The notes below the pieces were generated by a model. That model ran no database searches, was not told the DNA's origin, and saw only the letters and a list, made by a program, of their open reading frames with translations. The position numbers were made by a program, and so were the translations under genes. A stretch of DNA of 64,000 nucleotides from Symbiodinium natans (taxonomy: Eukaryota; Sar; Dinophyceae; Suessiales; Symbiodiniaceae): positions 456,001-520,000 of the forward strand of contig CAJNDS010001924.1 in the NCBI GenBank assembly GCA_905221605.1. The letters are read 5' to 3'. Of the stretch, positions 24,424 through 36,214 are shown in pieces (within the stretch, counting starts at the first letter, position 1; each line of letters begins with the position of its first letter).

Positions 24424-27400
24424 GATGGGAAGACCCGCACAATCTGTGGAACTTCTGCGGGGGCCCGATTTCAGACCTCGGGCTTGCGGGTTTAGGGTTT
24501 AGGGTCGAGTCTAGATATTCCCTAAAGCCTAAATCCTAAACCCAAAAGCTTAAACCCTAAATCTTAGGCTCAAAGCAGCTCCCCGAAGACCTTATGTCAT
24601 GTGGTCTTCGGGCCCACCAAGCTGTAGACCCTAAGGCCTTAAGCCTGAAGATCTTGAAGTTTAGGGTTTAGGGTTTAGGGTTTAGGGTTTAGGGTTTAGG
24701 GTTTAGGGTTTAGGGTTTAGGGTTCAGGGTTCAGGGTTTAGGGGAATCTTAAAGGCCCACCACTGACACCCTAAAGTGTCCGGCCCCAAGGCTCGAACAC
24801 AAGAGCTACAGCCTCAATGAACCGCACAAGGGTTCAGTCTTCAGCGTTTTTGTTTTTGTTGGTTTTTAATTGGTCGTTTGGGGCTCTTGTTGGGCTTAGG
24901 GTTGAGCGTTTGGCGTTGAGCCTGAGCCCTCAACCCCCCCCCCCCCCCCCCTCCCAGTCCCGAACCCTAAGCCCTATAAACCTTAAGCCCTCAACCCTGA
25001 ATCCTAAACCCACGGACTGCAACCTCAGCAACTAAAGCCCGAAGACTCCGAAGCCACCATGAGTCCTAAAGGCCCCTAATCCCCCTAAAGTTTGCGAACC
25101 CCGCAAAAATGCTCTGTTTGATTACGTCTAGGGCCAAGGGTTTGGGTTCAGGGTTTGAGGTTTAGGGTTTAGGATTTAGGGTTTAGGGTTTAGGATTTAG
25201 GGTCTAGGGCTTAGCCCTTAAAGACTGCTCCAGGGATGTTCTCTCCTTTAGGCGAAGCCACCTGGGCCCCACAAGCCCCCGACAAGCCCTAAACCCACGA
25301 TCCCCGCCTTACGCCAAATGCCAGAAGCCCTAAACCCCAACAAAACCCCAAGAGCCCTAAACCCTAAACCCTAAACCCTAACCCCAAATCTTGCAACCCC
25401 AAATGCGTCCAAGGAATACATGGCTCCTGAGATCGTGCGGAAAGTCGAGTACGGCTTGATGGTAGACTGGTCCGGGTCCCAATGTGTTAGCTTCAGGGTT
25501 TGAGGGAAAGAGGTTTGGGGGTTTAGGGTTTAGGGCTTAGGGTTTAGGGTTTAGGATTTAGGGTTTAGGATTTTAGGATTTTTCAGGTTGAGGGAAAGGG
25601 TGAGGGTTCAGGGTTTACATAGGGTATTTAGGGGGTGTCTCATCGAGGGAGAGCTCCCCGGTTCTGAAAGGCACCCCCTGCCTGCGCTCCACCTTCGCCT
25701 CTTGACACTTGACCTTTTCATAAGCTTCGAAGTCCCTTGCAAGCCCTAAACCCTAAACCCTAAGCCCTAAACCCTAAACCCTGAACCCTGAACCCTGAAC
25801 CCTAAACCCTAACGACTTGAAAGGTGGTCCACAGGGGTGCTCACCTACGAGGTGATCAACGGCCAGTCGCCTTTCAATGCCCCAGAGGACCCGTAGCAGC
25901 AGGAGATTTAGGCAGTTTATTTAGGGTTTTAGGGTTTTAGAGTTTAGGGTTTAGGGTTTAGGGTTTAGGAGGTTTAGGAGGTTTTGGGAGGAGGACACCA
26001 GCGACGACTTGCCCTAAACACTAAACCCGAAACCCTAAACCCTAAACCCTGGGCCCTAGCGCGCAGTAGCCCTTAAGTCAGGAGGCGACGGTGCTATCCC
26101 TGGTTGTTGCCGCGCGTGTGACCTTCTCGGCCGCGGGGCGCCCCAGATGAGGGTTTGGGGTTATAGGGTCTAGGGTTTTGGGTTTAGGGTCTGGGGTTTT
26201 CAGGGTTTAGGGTTAAGGGTGCAAGGTGAAGGGACCAAATTTACGCTTTCGGCTTCGACCTTAAATTGTGGGTTTCGGGTTCGACCTGATCTTGGGATTT
26301 TCGATTTTGGCGTTTTGGGCTTAGCCTCAATTTGGGGTGCAGGGTTCTTCGGGCTTACCCTAAACCCGAAACCCTAAACCCTGAACCCTAGACCCTAGAC
26401 CCTAGACCCTAAACCCTAAACCCTGAACCCTGAACCATGCTGAAGAGTTCTTTGAGCCTCCCGTAAAACACTCCCAAACCCTAAACCCCTAGCACCCCTT
26501 TCATCCGAAACTCTAAGACCTCTAAACCCAAAACCCCCTGTGTAAGGCGTCTGTGCACTGAACCTTATGCCCCAGACCTTAAGCCGTGCCTAGACCCTAA
26601 ACCCTTAAACCCTTAAACCCTAAACCCTAAACCCTAAACCATAAACCTAAACCCTATAAACCCTAAACCCTTGCATCATGAGTCACAACGGCAAGAGAAC
26701 TTTGAGTGGGGCCGACCGGATCACTCTAGAAAGGCCGGGTGGCTTGAGTCTCACAGCTTAGGGTTTCAGGGTTTAGGCTCTGTAGGGTTTAGGGTTTGGG
26801 GTTTGGGGGTTTAGGATTTAGGGTTTAGGGTTTAGGGTCCCTCTTGACAGTTCCTGGGTAGAGAAAGGCAGGATTTTTGGGTTTGCAGAACGTAGGGCTT
26901 AGTGTTGAAGGGGCTGAAGAGAGCCTACTTTCAGGCTCATGCGTTGTCATACGCCGTGCCTCACGAGTCGAAAAGAAGGTTCAGAAGTTAAAGTGCTAGT
27001 TATAGCTACCTTGAACCCCAGATAACTACCCTCCGCAAACCAGAAGCCCAAGAAGCACGAACCCCTCAGCCGAAAGCACGCGCCCCTCAACTCGAATCCC
27101 ACATCGCCCGCTGAAACCCTGAAGACCTACAACTGTACTCCGCCTAAAGCAACCAAATCCCGAACACTTTAACTTTAAACCCTTCATCAGCCCAAATCCA
27201 AACCCATTGCTCTCTAAACCCTCCTCTAATCCCCAATCCCAACGCATTGCGTACACCCTCCCCCAATCCCCAATCCCAACACGCCCTAAACCCCACACAA
27301 GTTAAACCCTAACACCTTAAATCCCAAACCCTAACCCTAAGGGGTCCACGGACCACTGTATACTGGGACCCCAAAGTCCCTACATTAGGAAGTACTTTGA

Positions 27401-28842
27401 GACCCCAGTATTCCCTATTTAGGTCCATGGACCCTAGGGTTTAGGATTTAGGGTTTCGGATTTAGGGTTTGGGTTTAGGGTTTAGGGTTTAGGGTTTAGG
27501 GTTTAGGATTTAGGGTTTCGGGTTTAGGGTTTAAGGCCTACAAGCCCCCCCCCCCCCCCCCCCACCCGAAAGCAGGCCTACAAGCCCCCCCCGAAAGCAG
27601 CAAAGCCCAGGCCATGTCCAAGGAATCCCAAGACTTCTGTGGCAGGCGCTCTTGGACTTGGCAGCCCAGGGTTCAGGGTTTAGGGTTTAGGGTTTAGGGT
27701 TTAGGGTTTAGGGTTTAGGGGTACCCTGTTCCCGTCTTTTGGTTCAGGGTTCCCTGACAAAGTAGCCAACCCAAAAAAAGGGTGCCCTTGTTAGAATTTG
27801 GTCACAGGGCTACCGAGTAGAGCTAGCGAAGGTCATTTCCGAGTTCGTCTTGCACCCACACCCTGCCTCCCAGCCTACGCTTGTACCACTAGTCTAAAAG
27901 AGTATCCCTAAAACACACCTCACACCACAGACCCCACATCATAACCAAGAACCATGTCCATAATCTTGCTCATAAAATTCCGTGTCCTAACCTTTTCCCC
28001 AAAACTTTTGCCACAACCCTAGACCAAAACACCTAAACAATCCATACCCTCACCCATTCTACACCAATTCTCCTAACCTGAACTGGGAAATGATGGGTGA
28101 GTAAGAACTCCCCCAAGCCTTGCGCCCCCCGCCCCCCTCATAGAACAACACACCAAAGGCTATAACCCTGATTCGAACTGGGAAATCATGCCCGCACAGG
28201 CTTTTACGACAAGAAAACTAATTAGGCAAAATGCTGTTTATACTTATCCGTTCATTATTGTATGAGAGAATGGTATCGATGTATTAGTGTGAAGACGGAC
28301 GCACTCACCATAACAAACGATGATGTGGCAAACATCTTGAAAATGCTTTAGGGTTTGGGGGCTAGGTTTTAAGGTTAAGGGTTTTGGGGTTTTAGGGCTC
28401 TTCAGGGATTGAGGGTCTTTGGGTTTCAGGGCGTTAAGGCTTCAGGGATTTAGGTGTTTTTGTTGTTAATTGAGTATTTTCTATATACACATATATATAT
28501 ATACATATATATATGTATATATATATGTATATATATATATATGTATAATTTGTTGTTTTTTTTTTGGGGGGGGGGGGGGGTTGGACTGGGCAGGGGCTTT
28601 GGGCTTTTGGGGTTGGCCGGGCCTTTGGTGCTCAAGACGGTCTTCCCCCCCCCCCCCCCCCCCCCCGTTTTTAGTTTCAGGACTTCAGGGTTTCCCCTGG
28701 GCCCTAAACCCTAAACCCTAAGCCCTAAGCCCTAAACCCTAAACCCTAAACCCTAAACCCTAAACCCTAAACCCTAAGCCCTAAACCCTAAACCCTAAGC
28801 CTCCCTAAAGGCTGATGAACAAGCTGACCAAGAGTCGCCTTG
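24424..28842 (+). CDS. AGC-type Ser/Thr protein kinase, activation segment and C-lobe
   Basis: Six exons spell successive kinase subdomains. 24424-24456: DGKTRTICGTS (activation loop; the Thr of TICGT is the usual phosphosite region). 25414-25469: EYMAPEIVRKVEYGLMVDW (the APE motif and the start of subdomain IX). 25824-25892: WSTGVLTYEVINGQSPF then NAPEDP (subdomains IX-X). 26698-26718: NFEWGRP. 27611-27645: AMSKESQDFCG. 28811-28842: LMNKLTKSRLG (the RLG of subdomain XI). Junctions close in phase, for example TG|GT to AG|G restoring Trp, and AG|GC to AG|G restoring Arg. Donors are GC, GT, GT, GA, GC and GC. The CGTxEYMAPE and VDWW signatures are typical of AGC kinases (S6K/AKT-like), which phosphorylate Ser/Thr using ATP. 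About ten residues between NAPEDP and NFEWGRP are missing, so one exon is unseen. The ATP-binding N-lobe and catalytic HRD/DFG were not found upstream in the window. Confidence 0.87.
27337..27435. repeat. Dispersed palindromic element, family G
   Basis: GGGGTCCACGGACCACTGTA at the left and ATTTAGGTCCATGGACCCT at the right are inverted; inner CTGGGACCCCAAAG and CTTTGAGACCCCAG also pair. A relative with GGGTCCATG ends lies at 31822-31922. Confidence 0.75.
27719..27818. repeat. Dispersed palindromic element, family A
   Basis: GGGTACCCTGTTCCCGTCTT at the left, AGCCAACCCAAAAAAAGGGT inside and GGTCACAGGGCTACC at the right match the other family A copies. Confidence 0.7.
27820..28450. other. Unique intronic stretch without recognisable features
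   Basis: Mostly unique, AC-rich sequence with few heptamers between kinase exons 27611-27645 and 28811-28842. I see no exon with coding character, only a short repeated phrase (AACTGGGAAAT at about 28082 and 28179). Confidence 0.4.
28480..28665. repeat. TA microsatellite with poly-G and poly-C tracts
   Basis: TATA/GTATA repeats (28486-28545) are followed by a G run of about 16 and, about 65 bp later, a C run of about 21. The G and C runs could pair. Open frames on both strands here are low-complexity. Confidence 0.8.
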
Positions 28843-29406
28843 GCTCCCCGGAGCTGGCCGCCGGGAACCCATTTGCTATTTTTTTTATGTGGTGAAAGGG
28901 CTCTTTAGGGTTTAGGGTTTAGGGTTTAGGGTCTAGGGTCTAGGTTGTAGGAGGTTTAGGACTCCTGGGCTATAGGGGTTTAGGGCATTTGTGGGCTTTG
29001 AGCAGTTGGGGCAGTTTCACACCAGGTGTCAGCTCCTGACCCTATAGACAAGCCTTAAACCCGACAACGCCTCAAGACCTGTGGGCGCGAATTGACGTTT
29101 GTGGTTTCGGGTGGAGGGAACGCACGTAGCACGTACCCTTGTTCCTGTTCTAAGATCCAAATGTCAAAGGCTGGAGGCTTCGGGTTTGACATGTTAAGTT
29201 CTATGGTTTAGGGCCTAAACCCTATACCCTAAAGTTTAGGGGCTTTGGGCTGAAGATTTGGGCTTTAGGAAGTTCGAGGCATCCCGACGTGAGCGCCGTA
29301 CGCTAGCAGACCAGCCTATCTACCGAACGCAGAAGCCTCACGAGCGCGGCTTTCCTTCCACTTGTTCAACTCAAAGAACCCGCCGTGATACCTTGTAAGC
29401 CTAGAC

Positions 29407-29533
29407 CACTTGGAGGTTCAGGGTACTTATAACCCAATTATATATAAGTCTAGTCATAACCCACTTGTAAGCCCCTGAATTACCCCAATAGTTGGGTTAC
29501 TAAGGACAGTTATAATTGGGTTACTAAGTACCA
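29407..29533. repeat. Dispersed palindromic element, family B
   Basis: ACTTGGAGGTTCAGGGTACT starts the element and TTGGGTTACTAAGTACCATC ends it; inner ACCCACTTGTAAGCCCC matches other copies. The outermost right end is degraded. Confidence 0.75.
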
Positions 29534-30417
29534 TCACTACCTAAGGCCTAATACCATACTGCCCCGAAACCCTAAAGCCTTAGAACCACCTAAAAGCCCG
29601 ACAATAATGTTGATCCATAGGTCCTTCTGGGAAATTATTTAGGGTTCTTATTGGCTTATAACGGAAATCTAGGGTAGTTTTGGGAACAGGTCTTTTGATC
29701 AACTCCCACATGGCAACTTTGGTTGTCTTAGGTCGTTGGGGGACAGCTCGGAAATCAAGGTAAGCCCGAAACCTTCAACCCTAAACCCTAAAAGGGGCCC
29801 AGCGCTTGCACTGCGCCTGTTCAGGACCGGCTCACAGGAAAGGGCGCATGTTTTTGGATGGGGGTGGAGTTGAGGGTTTAAGGTTAAGGGTTCAGGGTTT
29901 AGGGTTTAGGGTTTAGGGCCTAGGGCTTAGGGTTTAGCACCTTTTTTGGCAAATAATTCTCATGCCCAGGGTGCCTTGAGATCACCGATTCCTTAGGGAG
30001 TTTTCGGAAGCGATTCCTTAGGGAGTTTTCGGGAGCATAGAGGCTGGGGGCGTACAGGGTTTATGGGGCTTCGTAGCTGAACACGGTCTCAATAAGGTTT
30101 AGGGTTTAGGGTTCGGGATTTTCTAGTAGAGTTTCTTGCGTTTATAAGGCTTTCGGGGCATTTTCGGCGCAGCGCGGTTTAGTACCCCAGCGCTCGAGCG
30201 CGCGGGGACATCCTGCGCTGGCAGCCGCCTGTGCAAGCTTGGTGTGAGGCTCGGGTCGGCAACGTTTGGGCCTTGGGCTCCCTAAGCGCTGAGCCCTAAC
30301 CCAAGCCCTAAACCCTAAACTCTGAACCCTAAGCCCCAAACCCTAAGCCCTTAACCCTCAACTAAACCCTCAACCCTCGGTTGAGGCGGGTTTGGGCAAC
30401 TGCCCACTAGACCGCAG

Positions 30418-30616
30418 CCCCAAGAATACCCTGAAACAGCGGACTTTGGGCACGAAATACTGGGCCTCAGTTGCAGCTCCTTCTTTGTTAGGATCTAGGG
30501 TTTACGGTTCAGGGTTTAGGGTGTGCCTGAATCCCCCTCCCCCAAGCCCCTAAACCCTCCACTCTAACAGCATCGAGCCCCGTGACAACCCCCGGTTCGG
30601 GTGTCACGAGGAATAA
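30418..30616 (+). CDS. Candidate C-terminal exons, perhaps of the kinase
   Basis: Block 30418-30486 (after ACCGCAG) reads PKNTLKQRTLGTKYWAS then VAAPSLL. Block 30571-30616 (after CTAACAG) reads IEPRDNPRFGCHEE and stops at TAA (30614-30616). The second resembles the loosely conserved C-terminal tail of AGC kinases in position and in its DNP-aromatic pattern, which is a weak argument. Both lie downstream of the kinase C-lobe on the same strand and have clear acceptors. Confidence 0.35.
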
Positions 30617-31129
30617 ATGCACTTGAAAGACAATGGGTAGGGTTTAGGGTTTGGGTTTGAGGTTAAGGGTTCAGGGCTTCGGGTTTACTGTTTGGGGTCT
30701 AGTGTTTCGGGCTAGTTGGGCCTATGCACTAGACCTGCACCCGACACCCTAAATCCCAAACCTCAGGCCTTAAACCTCAAATCCCAAACGCTAAATCCTA
30801 AACCCCAAGCCCTGAACCCCAAACCCTAAACCCCAACCCCAAACCCTAAACTCCCAAAAAACCCCTAAACCCCAAACCCTAAACTCCAAACCCCCAACCC
30901 CCAACCCCAGCTCCGAACGTAAGCTCTTAACCCCAAACCCTAAACCCCAAACCTTAAAACCCTAAACCCCAAACCCTACACCACAAACCCTAAACCCCAA
31001 ACCCTATACCCTAAACCCTAAACCCCAAACCCTAAGCCCCAAACCCTAAACCCTAAACCCTAAACCCTAAACCCCAAACCCTAAACCCTAAACCCACCTC
31101 CCCGTCATCCTCCTTTTGCCGACTCCCAG

Positions 31130-31375
31130 GTCCCCCCCAACAAAGCTGCGATGAGACCCTCCCCCCGCCGGATACCGCGAAGGCCGGCCGACTCCCGAAC
31201 ACCCTTAAGCCCGAACATGCGGTTTAGGGCTTAGGGTTTAGGGTTTAGGGTTTGGGGTTTAGGGTTTAGGGTTTAGGGCTACAGGGACTCCAGGAAATCG
31301 ACGAGAGAACCCCCCTGAAGCATATCCAAACCTCCACAGTCAGCTGCCTATCTGATACTACAGTGTCGGACAGAA

Positions 31376-31407
<32 letters not shown>

Positions 31408-34400
31408 ACAGGGTTTACGCACTTGTGGTGCCCATGGCTAAGTTAAGGCGTTAGCTTAAGTTCAAAACCGAGACCCTAAACCCCAAATCCCAAACCGCAA
31501 ACCCGGACGAATCCAGGGTTTGGGTTTGGGGTTTGGGGCTTGGGGCTTGGGGATTATCGGGGTTTGGGGTTTGGGGTTGGGACCTGGGAGTTTGGGTTTG
31601 GAGCAGCACCCCAATTCTACAGTCACAACAAAGGACCAAACCATCAACAAGTCCACGACATAAGAACAACCTTCTAGAGCAAACAAGAAACCCACCTCTG
31701 CACGTTATAAAAACAGCATGTTCATGAACGCATGTATCTATGAATGCATGCATGCATGTACCCCTAAACCCTCAACCCTAAACCCCTGAACCAAAAACCC
31801 TAAACCCACTAAAACCCTGTGGGTCCATGCACCTAGAACGGGGAAGACTTGGGCCCTAAGGTGCTTCCTCTAATTGTGACTTCGGGGCCCAAGTATGTAA
31901 GAAGATGGAACATGGACCCTTAACACCATACACCCTAAACCCCAAGCCCTATAAACCGAACCAAAAACAGCAACAGTTTTTGGTTGAATGTGAGAAGTCC
32001 TTCAATCTAAGGGTAGTTACATGATCCGTGAATATTAACATGGTGTCTTACCTTGTCTACAAGCTTCTGAAGTTTGGCCCTTGGGTTTTTGTAGGGGTAT
32101 GTAAGGGGTATATAAGTGGTCCCCATTCAGGGGCCCATACGAAGGGACCATGGAACTAGGGACCATGAAACTACTCTAAACCCAAAGCCCGAAGCCCTAA
32201 ACCCCAAACTCCCAACCCTAAACCCTAAACCCCAAAACCTAAACCCTAAGCCCTAAACCCTAAACCCTAAACCCTACGACTCAAAGCTCATCTTGGGCTG
32301 CTTTCAGGGGCCCCGTCTCACGGCTGGGTGCCAACAAGGCCCGAGTTCGCTGTCGGAAGGCTTTCGCGGATTTTTTTCGGGGCCGGAAGAATAGGGTTCA
32401 GGGATTAGGGATTAGGGTTTAGGGTTTAGGGTTTAGGGTTTAGGGTTTAGGGTTTAGGGTTTAGGGTTTAGGGTTTAGGGTTTAGGGTTCAGGTTTAGGG
32501 TTAGGGTTTAGGGTTTAGGGTTTAGGGTTGAGGGTTTAGGGTTTAGGGTTTAGGGGTTGGTTCCGCGCCGTGCGAGGAGCACGGTGTCGAGATGGGTTCT
32601 AAGGGCCCCCCCCCCCCCCCTTCCCCCCACTGCATGTTCATGTTCCAACCTGTGATTCATGCGTGCGTTAGGGGCCGCTGATGCTCTTGTAAGACCTCCC
32701 ATCAACAGCGCTGTCTCATCATCATGGCTCATGCATCATTGCAATTGGATTTTCCGGTGCTGTTTCTGGTTCAATACTTTCGAATACGTATTTTATGTGT
32801 GTATATATATATATGTGTGTTTATGTATGTATGTATATACTTGTATATATATATATGTGTGTATTTATGTAGTTTTTGATATAAGTGGGTCTCAAGAACC
32901 CCCCCCCCCCCCCCCCCTCCTGCCCTCACCCCACAAAAGGTTGTCACCAGCCCAGGGCCCAACACACCCCGCCGACGATGAAACCGTACCACATATTTTT
33001 GGAAAGCAAGCGCTTCGCCCTACAACCCTAAAACGCTAAAGCCCTTAAAGCCAGAACCTAGACTCCGAAAAACCCGAAAATCCTTGAAGCCCTAACCTAA
33101 ACTTTTAAAACCCTGAAACGCCCTTAAAGCCTTAAAGCACGCACTACAACCCGAAAAGCAGCTCTCAAGCTCGTGAAGCCACTAGCCACTCAAGCCCACC
33201 CAACTCTAGCAACCTGTACTTTGGGCTTACATTCTTGAGTTTAGGGATTAGGGTTTAGGGTTGAGGGTTTAGGGTTCAGGGTTCAGGGTTCAGGGTTCGG
33301 TTTAGGGTTTAGGGTTTCTTAGGGTAGTTACATGGTCCCTTAGTATGGGCCCTTAAAAGGGGACCCCTTACACACCCCGTATATACCCCTTATAGCCCTT
33401 TGCAGCCCAAGGGCCCATACTTCAGAAGCCTTTAAGCGAGGTAAGGGACCATATTAAGGGCCCATGCAACCACCCTTGGATACTTGCTTGTCGTTTTTTG
33501 TGAAACGCTTTCTCCAGGGTTTAGGCTTGAGGGGTTTATGGGTTTGGGGTGCTTGTTCCCCTTTTTGTTAGGCTTACTTCATCATGGGCTGAACTTCGAT
33601 ATCTTCTTTGGGGGCTTCCTTGTTTGCTAGGAAGACCGACGCTTTAACTTTTCTAGTTCCTGGTTTTCTCGGGATAAGAATGGTAGGGGTTGTGGCCCCT
33701 TTACAATAAGCCCCTTGAAGCGAAAAACAAGGGCAACTTAGGTTCCTTCGACCTTGTGGTTGCCGCAGGGGTCAGGATTGGAGGTTATGTGAGCTCCCAG
33801 CTCTCGACCCAAGAGCCCTGTGGCTAGCTCCCGGAACCCGAAGATACCCCAAAAACCCTAAGCTCCTAAAACCTCAACCCTAAACCCTCAACCCTTAACC
33901 CCCTAACCCCTCTACTCCTACATCCAAGGGCCGAAGTAAGAACACCCAGAAACCCAACAACCCTAAACCCGAAGCCCTAAACCCTATAAGCCCGAAACCT
34001 AAACCGTGCACCCTAAACCCTAAACCCTAAAACCCGACGCCAGAGCCTCCTTTTGTCGACAGGCAAGGAGCTTGGGGCCAGGCACTCGGCACACGGCCTG
34101 CCGGACCTTTAGGACCCTAAATCTCTAAACCCTATTATGGGTTTCGGGTTTAGGGTTGAGGGTGTAGGGTTTAGGGTTTAGGGGTTTAGTGATCCGAGAG
34201 GGGGAGATGCTGAGGAGGACTCTTAAGCACGGCAGTACGGCTAACCTGGTCATGCTATCGGATTGCTCCCTAACCCCGTAGATCCGATCCGGTGCAAGTG
34301 AATACCGGCATTCTCATAACCCCCAAAGCCTGAAACTCTCAAACCATGGGAGCTTCATGCTCAGGTTGTTAATGGGTTCCTCTACGACCCCCTCTGTACC

Positions 34401-34566
34401 ACCCCTAGTTTCCCCCATAAATAAGGCTACTCAAGCTGAAGTAAGGTTGTTTAAGGGTGAACCAAGGGGGTAGCTTGGCAGATCTGGGACGTGAGTAGAT
34501 ATCGACAACAATCGCGCCAACCCTCGCCGCCGTACCCTGGGCTCCATCTACTCAGACCCAGAGTAG
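31130..34566 (+). CDS. Unrecognised gene with a clear stop at 34564-34566
   Basis: Candidate exons: 31130-31182 (VPPNKAAMRPSPRRIPR, donor AG|GC), 31285-31374 (GLQEIDERTPLKHIQTS then TVSCLSDTTVSDR), 32312-32362 (APSHGWVPTRPEFAVG, donor AG|GC), about 34052-34100 (KELGARHSAHGLPDL), about 34234-34275 (TANLVMLSDCSLTP) and 34496-34566 (DIDNNRANPRRRTLGSIYS then DPE and TAG). The last block is a convincing terminal exon. Phases between the early blocks do not all close, so donors or an exon are missing. No known domain is seen; the Arg- and Ser-rich ends suggest disordered segments. Confidence 0.4.
31822..31922. repeat. Dispersed palindromic element, family G
   Basis: GGGTCCATGCACCTAG at the left and AACATGGACCC at the right are inverted; inner CTTGGGCCCTAAG and CGGGGCCCAAGT also pair. 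It is related to 27337-27435. Confidence 0.65.
32011..32160. repeat. Dispersed palindromic element, family C
   Basis: AGGGTAGTTACATGATCCGT at the left and GAAGGGACCATGGAACTAG at the right. The middle contains GGGGTATGTAAGG followed by GGTATATAAGTGGTCCCC, showing that the GGTATATAA phrase is native to the family. Confidence 0.75.
32395..32553. repeat. TTTAGGG tandem array
   Basis: About 20 TTTAGGG units with a few variants (ATTAGGG, TTCAGG, TTGAGGG) follow the exon block at 32312-32362. Confidence 0.95.
33320..33476. repeat. Dispersed palindromic element, family C
   Basis: AGGGTAGTTACATGGTCCCT at the left and TAAGGGCCCATGCAACCACC at the right are inverted ends. This is one of the best-preserved copies. 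Confidence 0.8.
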
Positions 34567-34569
34567 GCA

Positions 34570-34660
34570 CCTTAGTCCTTTTTTCAGGGGTTTAGGTTCC
34601 CTTCTTAGCCCCTTTAAACCAAAACTTGTTTATTCCTAGGCTACCCTTGGGCGTTGAAGC
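34570..34660. repeat. Dispersed element, family H
   Basis: CCTTTTTTCAGGGGTTTAGG, then CCCCTTTAAACCAAAACTTG and TATTCCTAGGCTACCCTTGG. Related copies lie at 53725-53812 and 55575-55668. This copy starts just after the stop codon at 34566, so it may lie in a 3' untranslated region. Confidence 0.5.
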
Positions 34661-35219
34661 AAAGGGGTGTTTGCGGTAGTTCTGGCAAACCCAAACCCCA
34701 ATGCCAAAATCCTGACCCTTCAAACCCCTAAGCCCCTAAATTCCTTAAGCCTTAAACCCTTGCGAGAACCCTAAACCCCCAACCCTAAACCCCAAACCCT
34801 AAACCCCAAACCCCCAACCCTAACCCTAAACCCTAAACCCCAAACCCCAAACCCTAAACCCCAAACCCTAAACCCCAAAACCCTAACCCCCAACCCCAAA
34901 CCCCAAACCCTAAACCCCAAACCCTAAACCCCAAACCCTAAACCCTAAACCGTGTAATGGAAACAAGGCCTCTTCGGACCGCTCCGGCTGCGACCCAGGC
35001 CTTGAACACGTACATTCGGGTTTAGGGTTTAGGGTTTGGGGTTTAGGGTTTAGGGTTTAGGGCTCAAGGGTTTAGGGTTTAGGGTTTGGGGTTTCGGTTT
35101 TTGGGTTTTGGGTTTTGGGTTTAGGGCTCAAGGGTTTAGAGGCTTCAGCCCCGAAACCATAGCCCATAGCCCTTCAGCGCCGTCCCTAAAGTCCTTGACC
35201 CTATGCACCCCTTACACCC

Positions 35220-35308
35220 TACTTGGAGGTTCAGGGTACTTCTAACCCAATTAGATGTGCAGTCAAAACCCACTAAGAACATTCTAAGTACCACGAACCT
35301 CCAAGTAC
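35220..35308. repeat. Short family B element
   Basis: ACTTGGAGGTTCAGGGTACT and AGTACCACGAACCTCCAAGT are near-perfect inverted ends only about 50 bp apart, so this is an internally deleted copy. It is followed by a C-rich and A-rich homopolymer stretch. Confidence 0.85.
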
Positions 35309-35325
35309 ACCCCCACCCCCCCCAC

Positions 35326-35356
<31 letters not shown>

Positions 35357-35456
35357 AAACTAAACCCTAAACCCTAAACCCTAAACCCTAAACCCTAAAC
35401 CCCAAAAATGCACCCAACAAGCCCTGGGCTCCAAAAGCCCTACAAGCCCTAAACAG

Positions 35457-35492
35457 GTAGCAGAGAAGGCGGAGGACGATGTCAAAGACACG
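35457..35492 (+). CDS. Candidate exon upstream of the coiled-coil gene
   Basis: After AAACAG, the block reads VAEKAEDDVKDT before a possible GT, or VAEKAEDDVK before a GA donor in phase 0. CCCTAAA lies upstream and TTTAGGG downstream, as for confident exons. Phase 0 would permit joining to 36215-36271, making that exon internal rather than first. Confidence 0.4.
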
Positions 35493-36214
35493 CGTCCGCC
35501 TCTGCGTTGGCGGTTCAGGGCTCTTGGGTTTAGTTTAGGGTTTGGGGGTTTTAGGGTCTGCCTGAAGGTTTTAATTGGGGCTCAGGGTTTCGCTTCTACT
35601 GTATGTAGGGCTTTTTGTTATAAGAACTCCCAAAACAGGGCTGCTCCCACTCTCTTTGCCTTCAAGTACGACGTTCACAGGCATCCGGAGTAGGGTCAGC
35701 AGTTTCTGTTGCAGGGGAAGAAAGGCATCTAGGCTTTGTAGCCAACCTAGCAGCACCCTCAAACCTCTTCCCTAAACCCTAAACCCCAAAACCCTAAACC
35801 CTAAACCCCAAAACCCTAAACCCTAAACCCTAGTAGGGATTAGGGCCTCTTGTTTTGCTTTCATACTTAGGGCATGTATAGGGTTTTGGGATCGCAGGGC
35901 TTACGGACCTTTCAGGGCGTACCCTCCACCACGCAGCCTACAAAACCCTTCAAAGGCCTAAAGAAAGGGACCCAAAGCCTAAACCCTCTCAAAAGGGGCT
36001 TGGGTAGGGTTCAGGGCTTAACTAGGGTGAAAGGCCCAAAGAAAGAACCGAATGGCTTGGATTGAAGAGGCTTGCCACCCTAAACCCTACAAAGTGCTGC
36101 ACTCCTAATAGCCCCACGCCAGACACCGTGAAACCCCCAAGCCCCATGCATGGTGCTGGGTTTAGTTAGGGTTTAGGGTTTAGGGTCTAGGGCCTAGGTT
36201 TTATGCTGAGGCAG

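Noticed and set aside
24470-24492. ISDLGLA-like kinase motif
   Set aside because: It lies after, not before, the TICGTS activation-loop exon, is followed by heptamers, and the same phrase (TTCAGACCTC...TTGCGGG) recurs at 5719-5739, so it is a repeated sequence and not the DFG segment.
30418-30486. Second kinase: GTKYWAS resembling a GTxxWxAPE segment
   Set aside because: Only a few residues agree, the APE motif is absent in frame, and the alternative frame (DFGHEILGL) would place DFG after the C-lobe.
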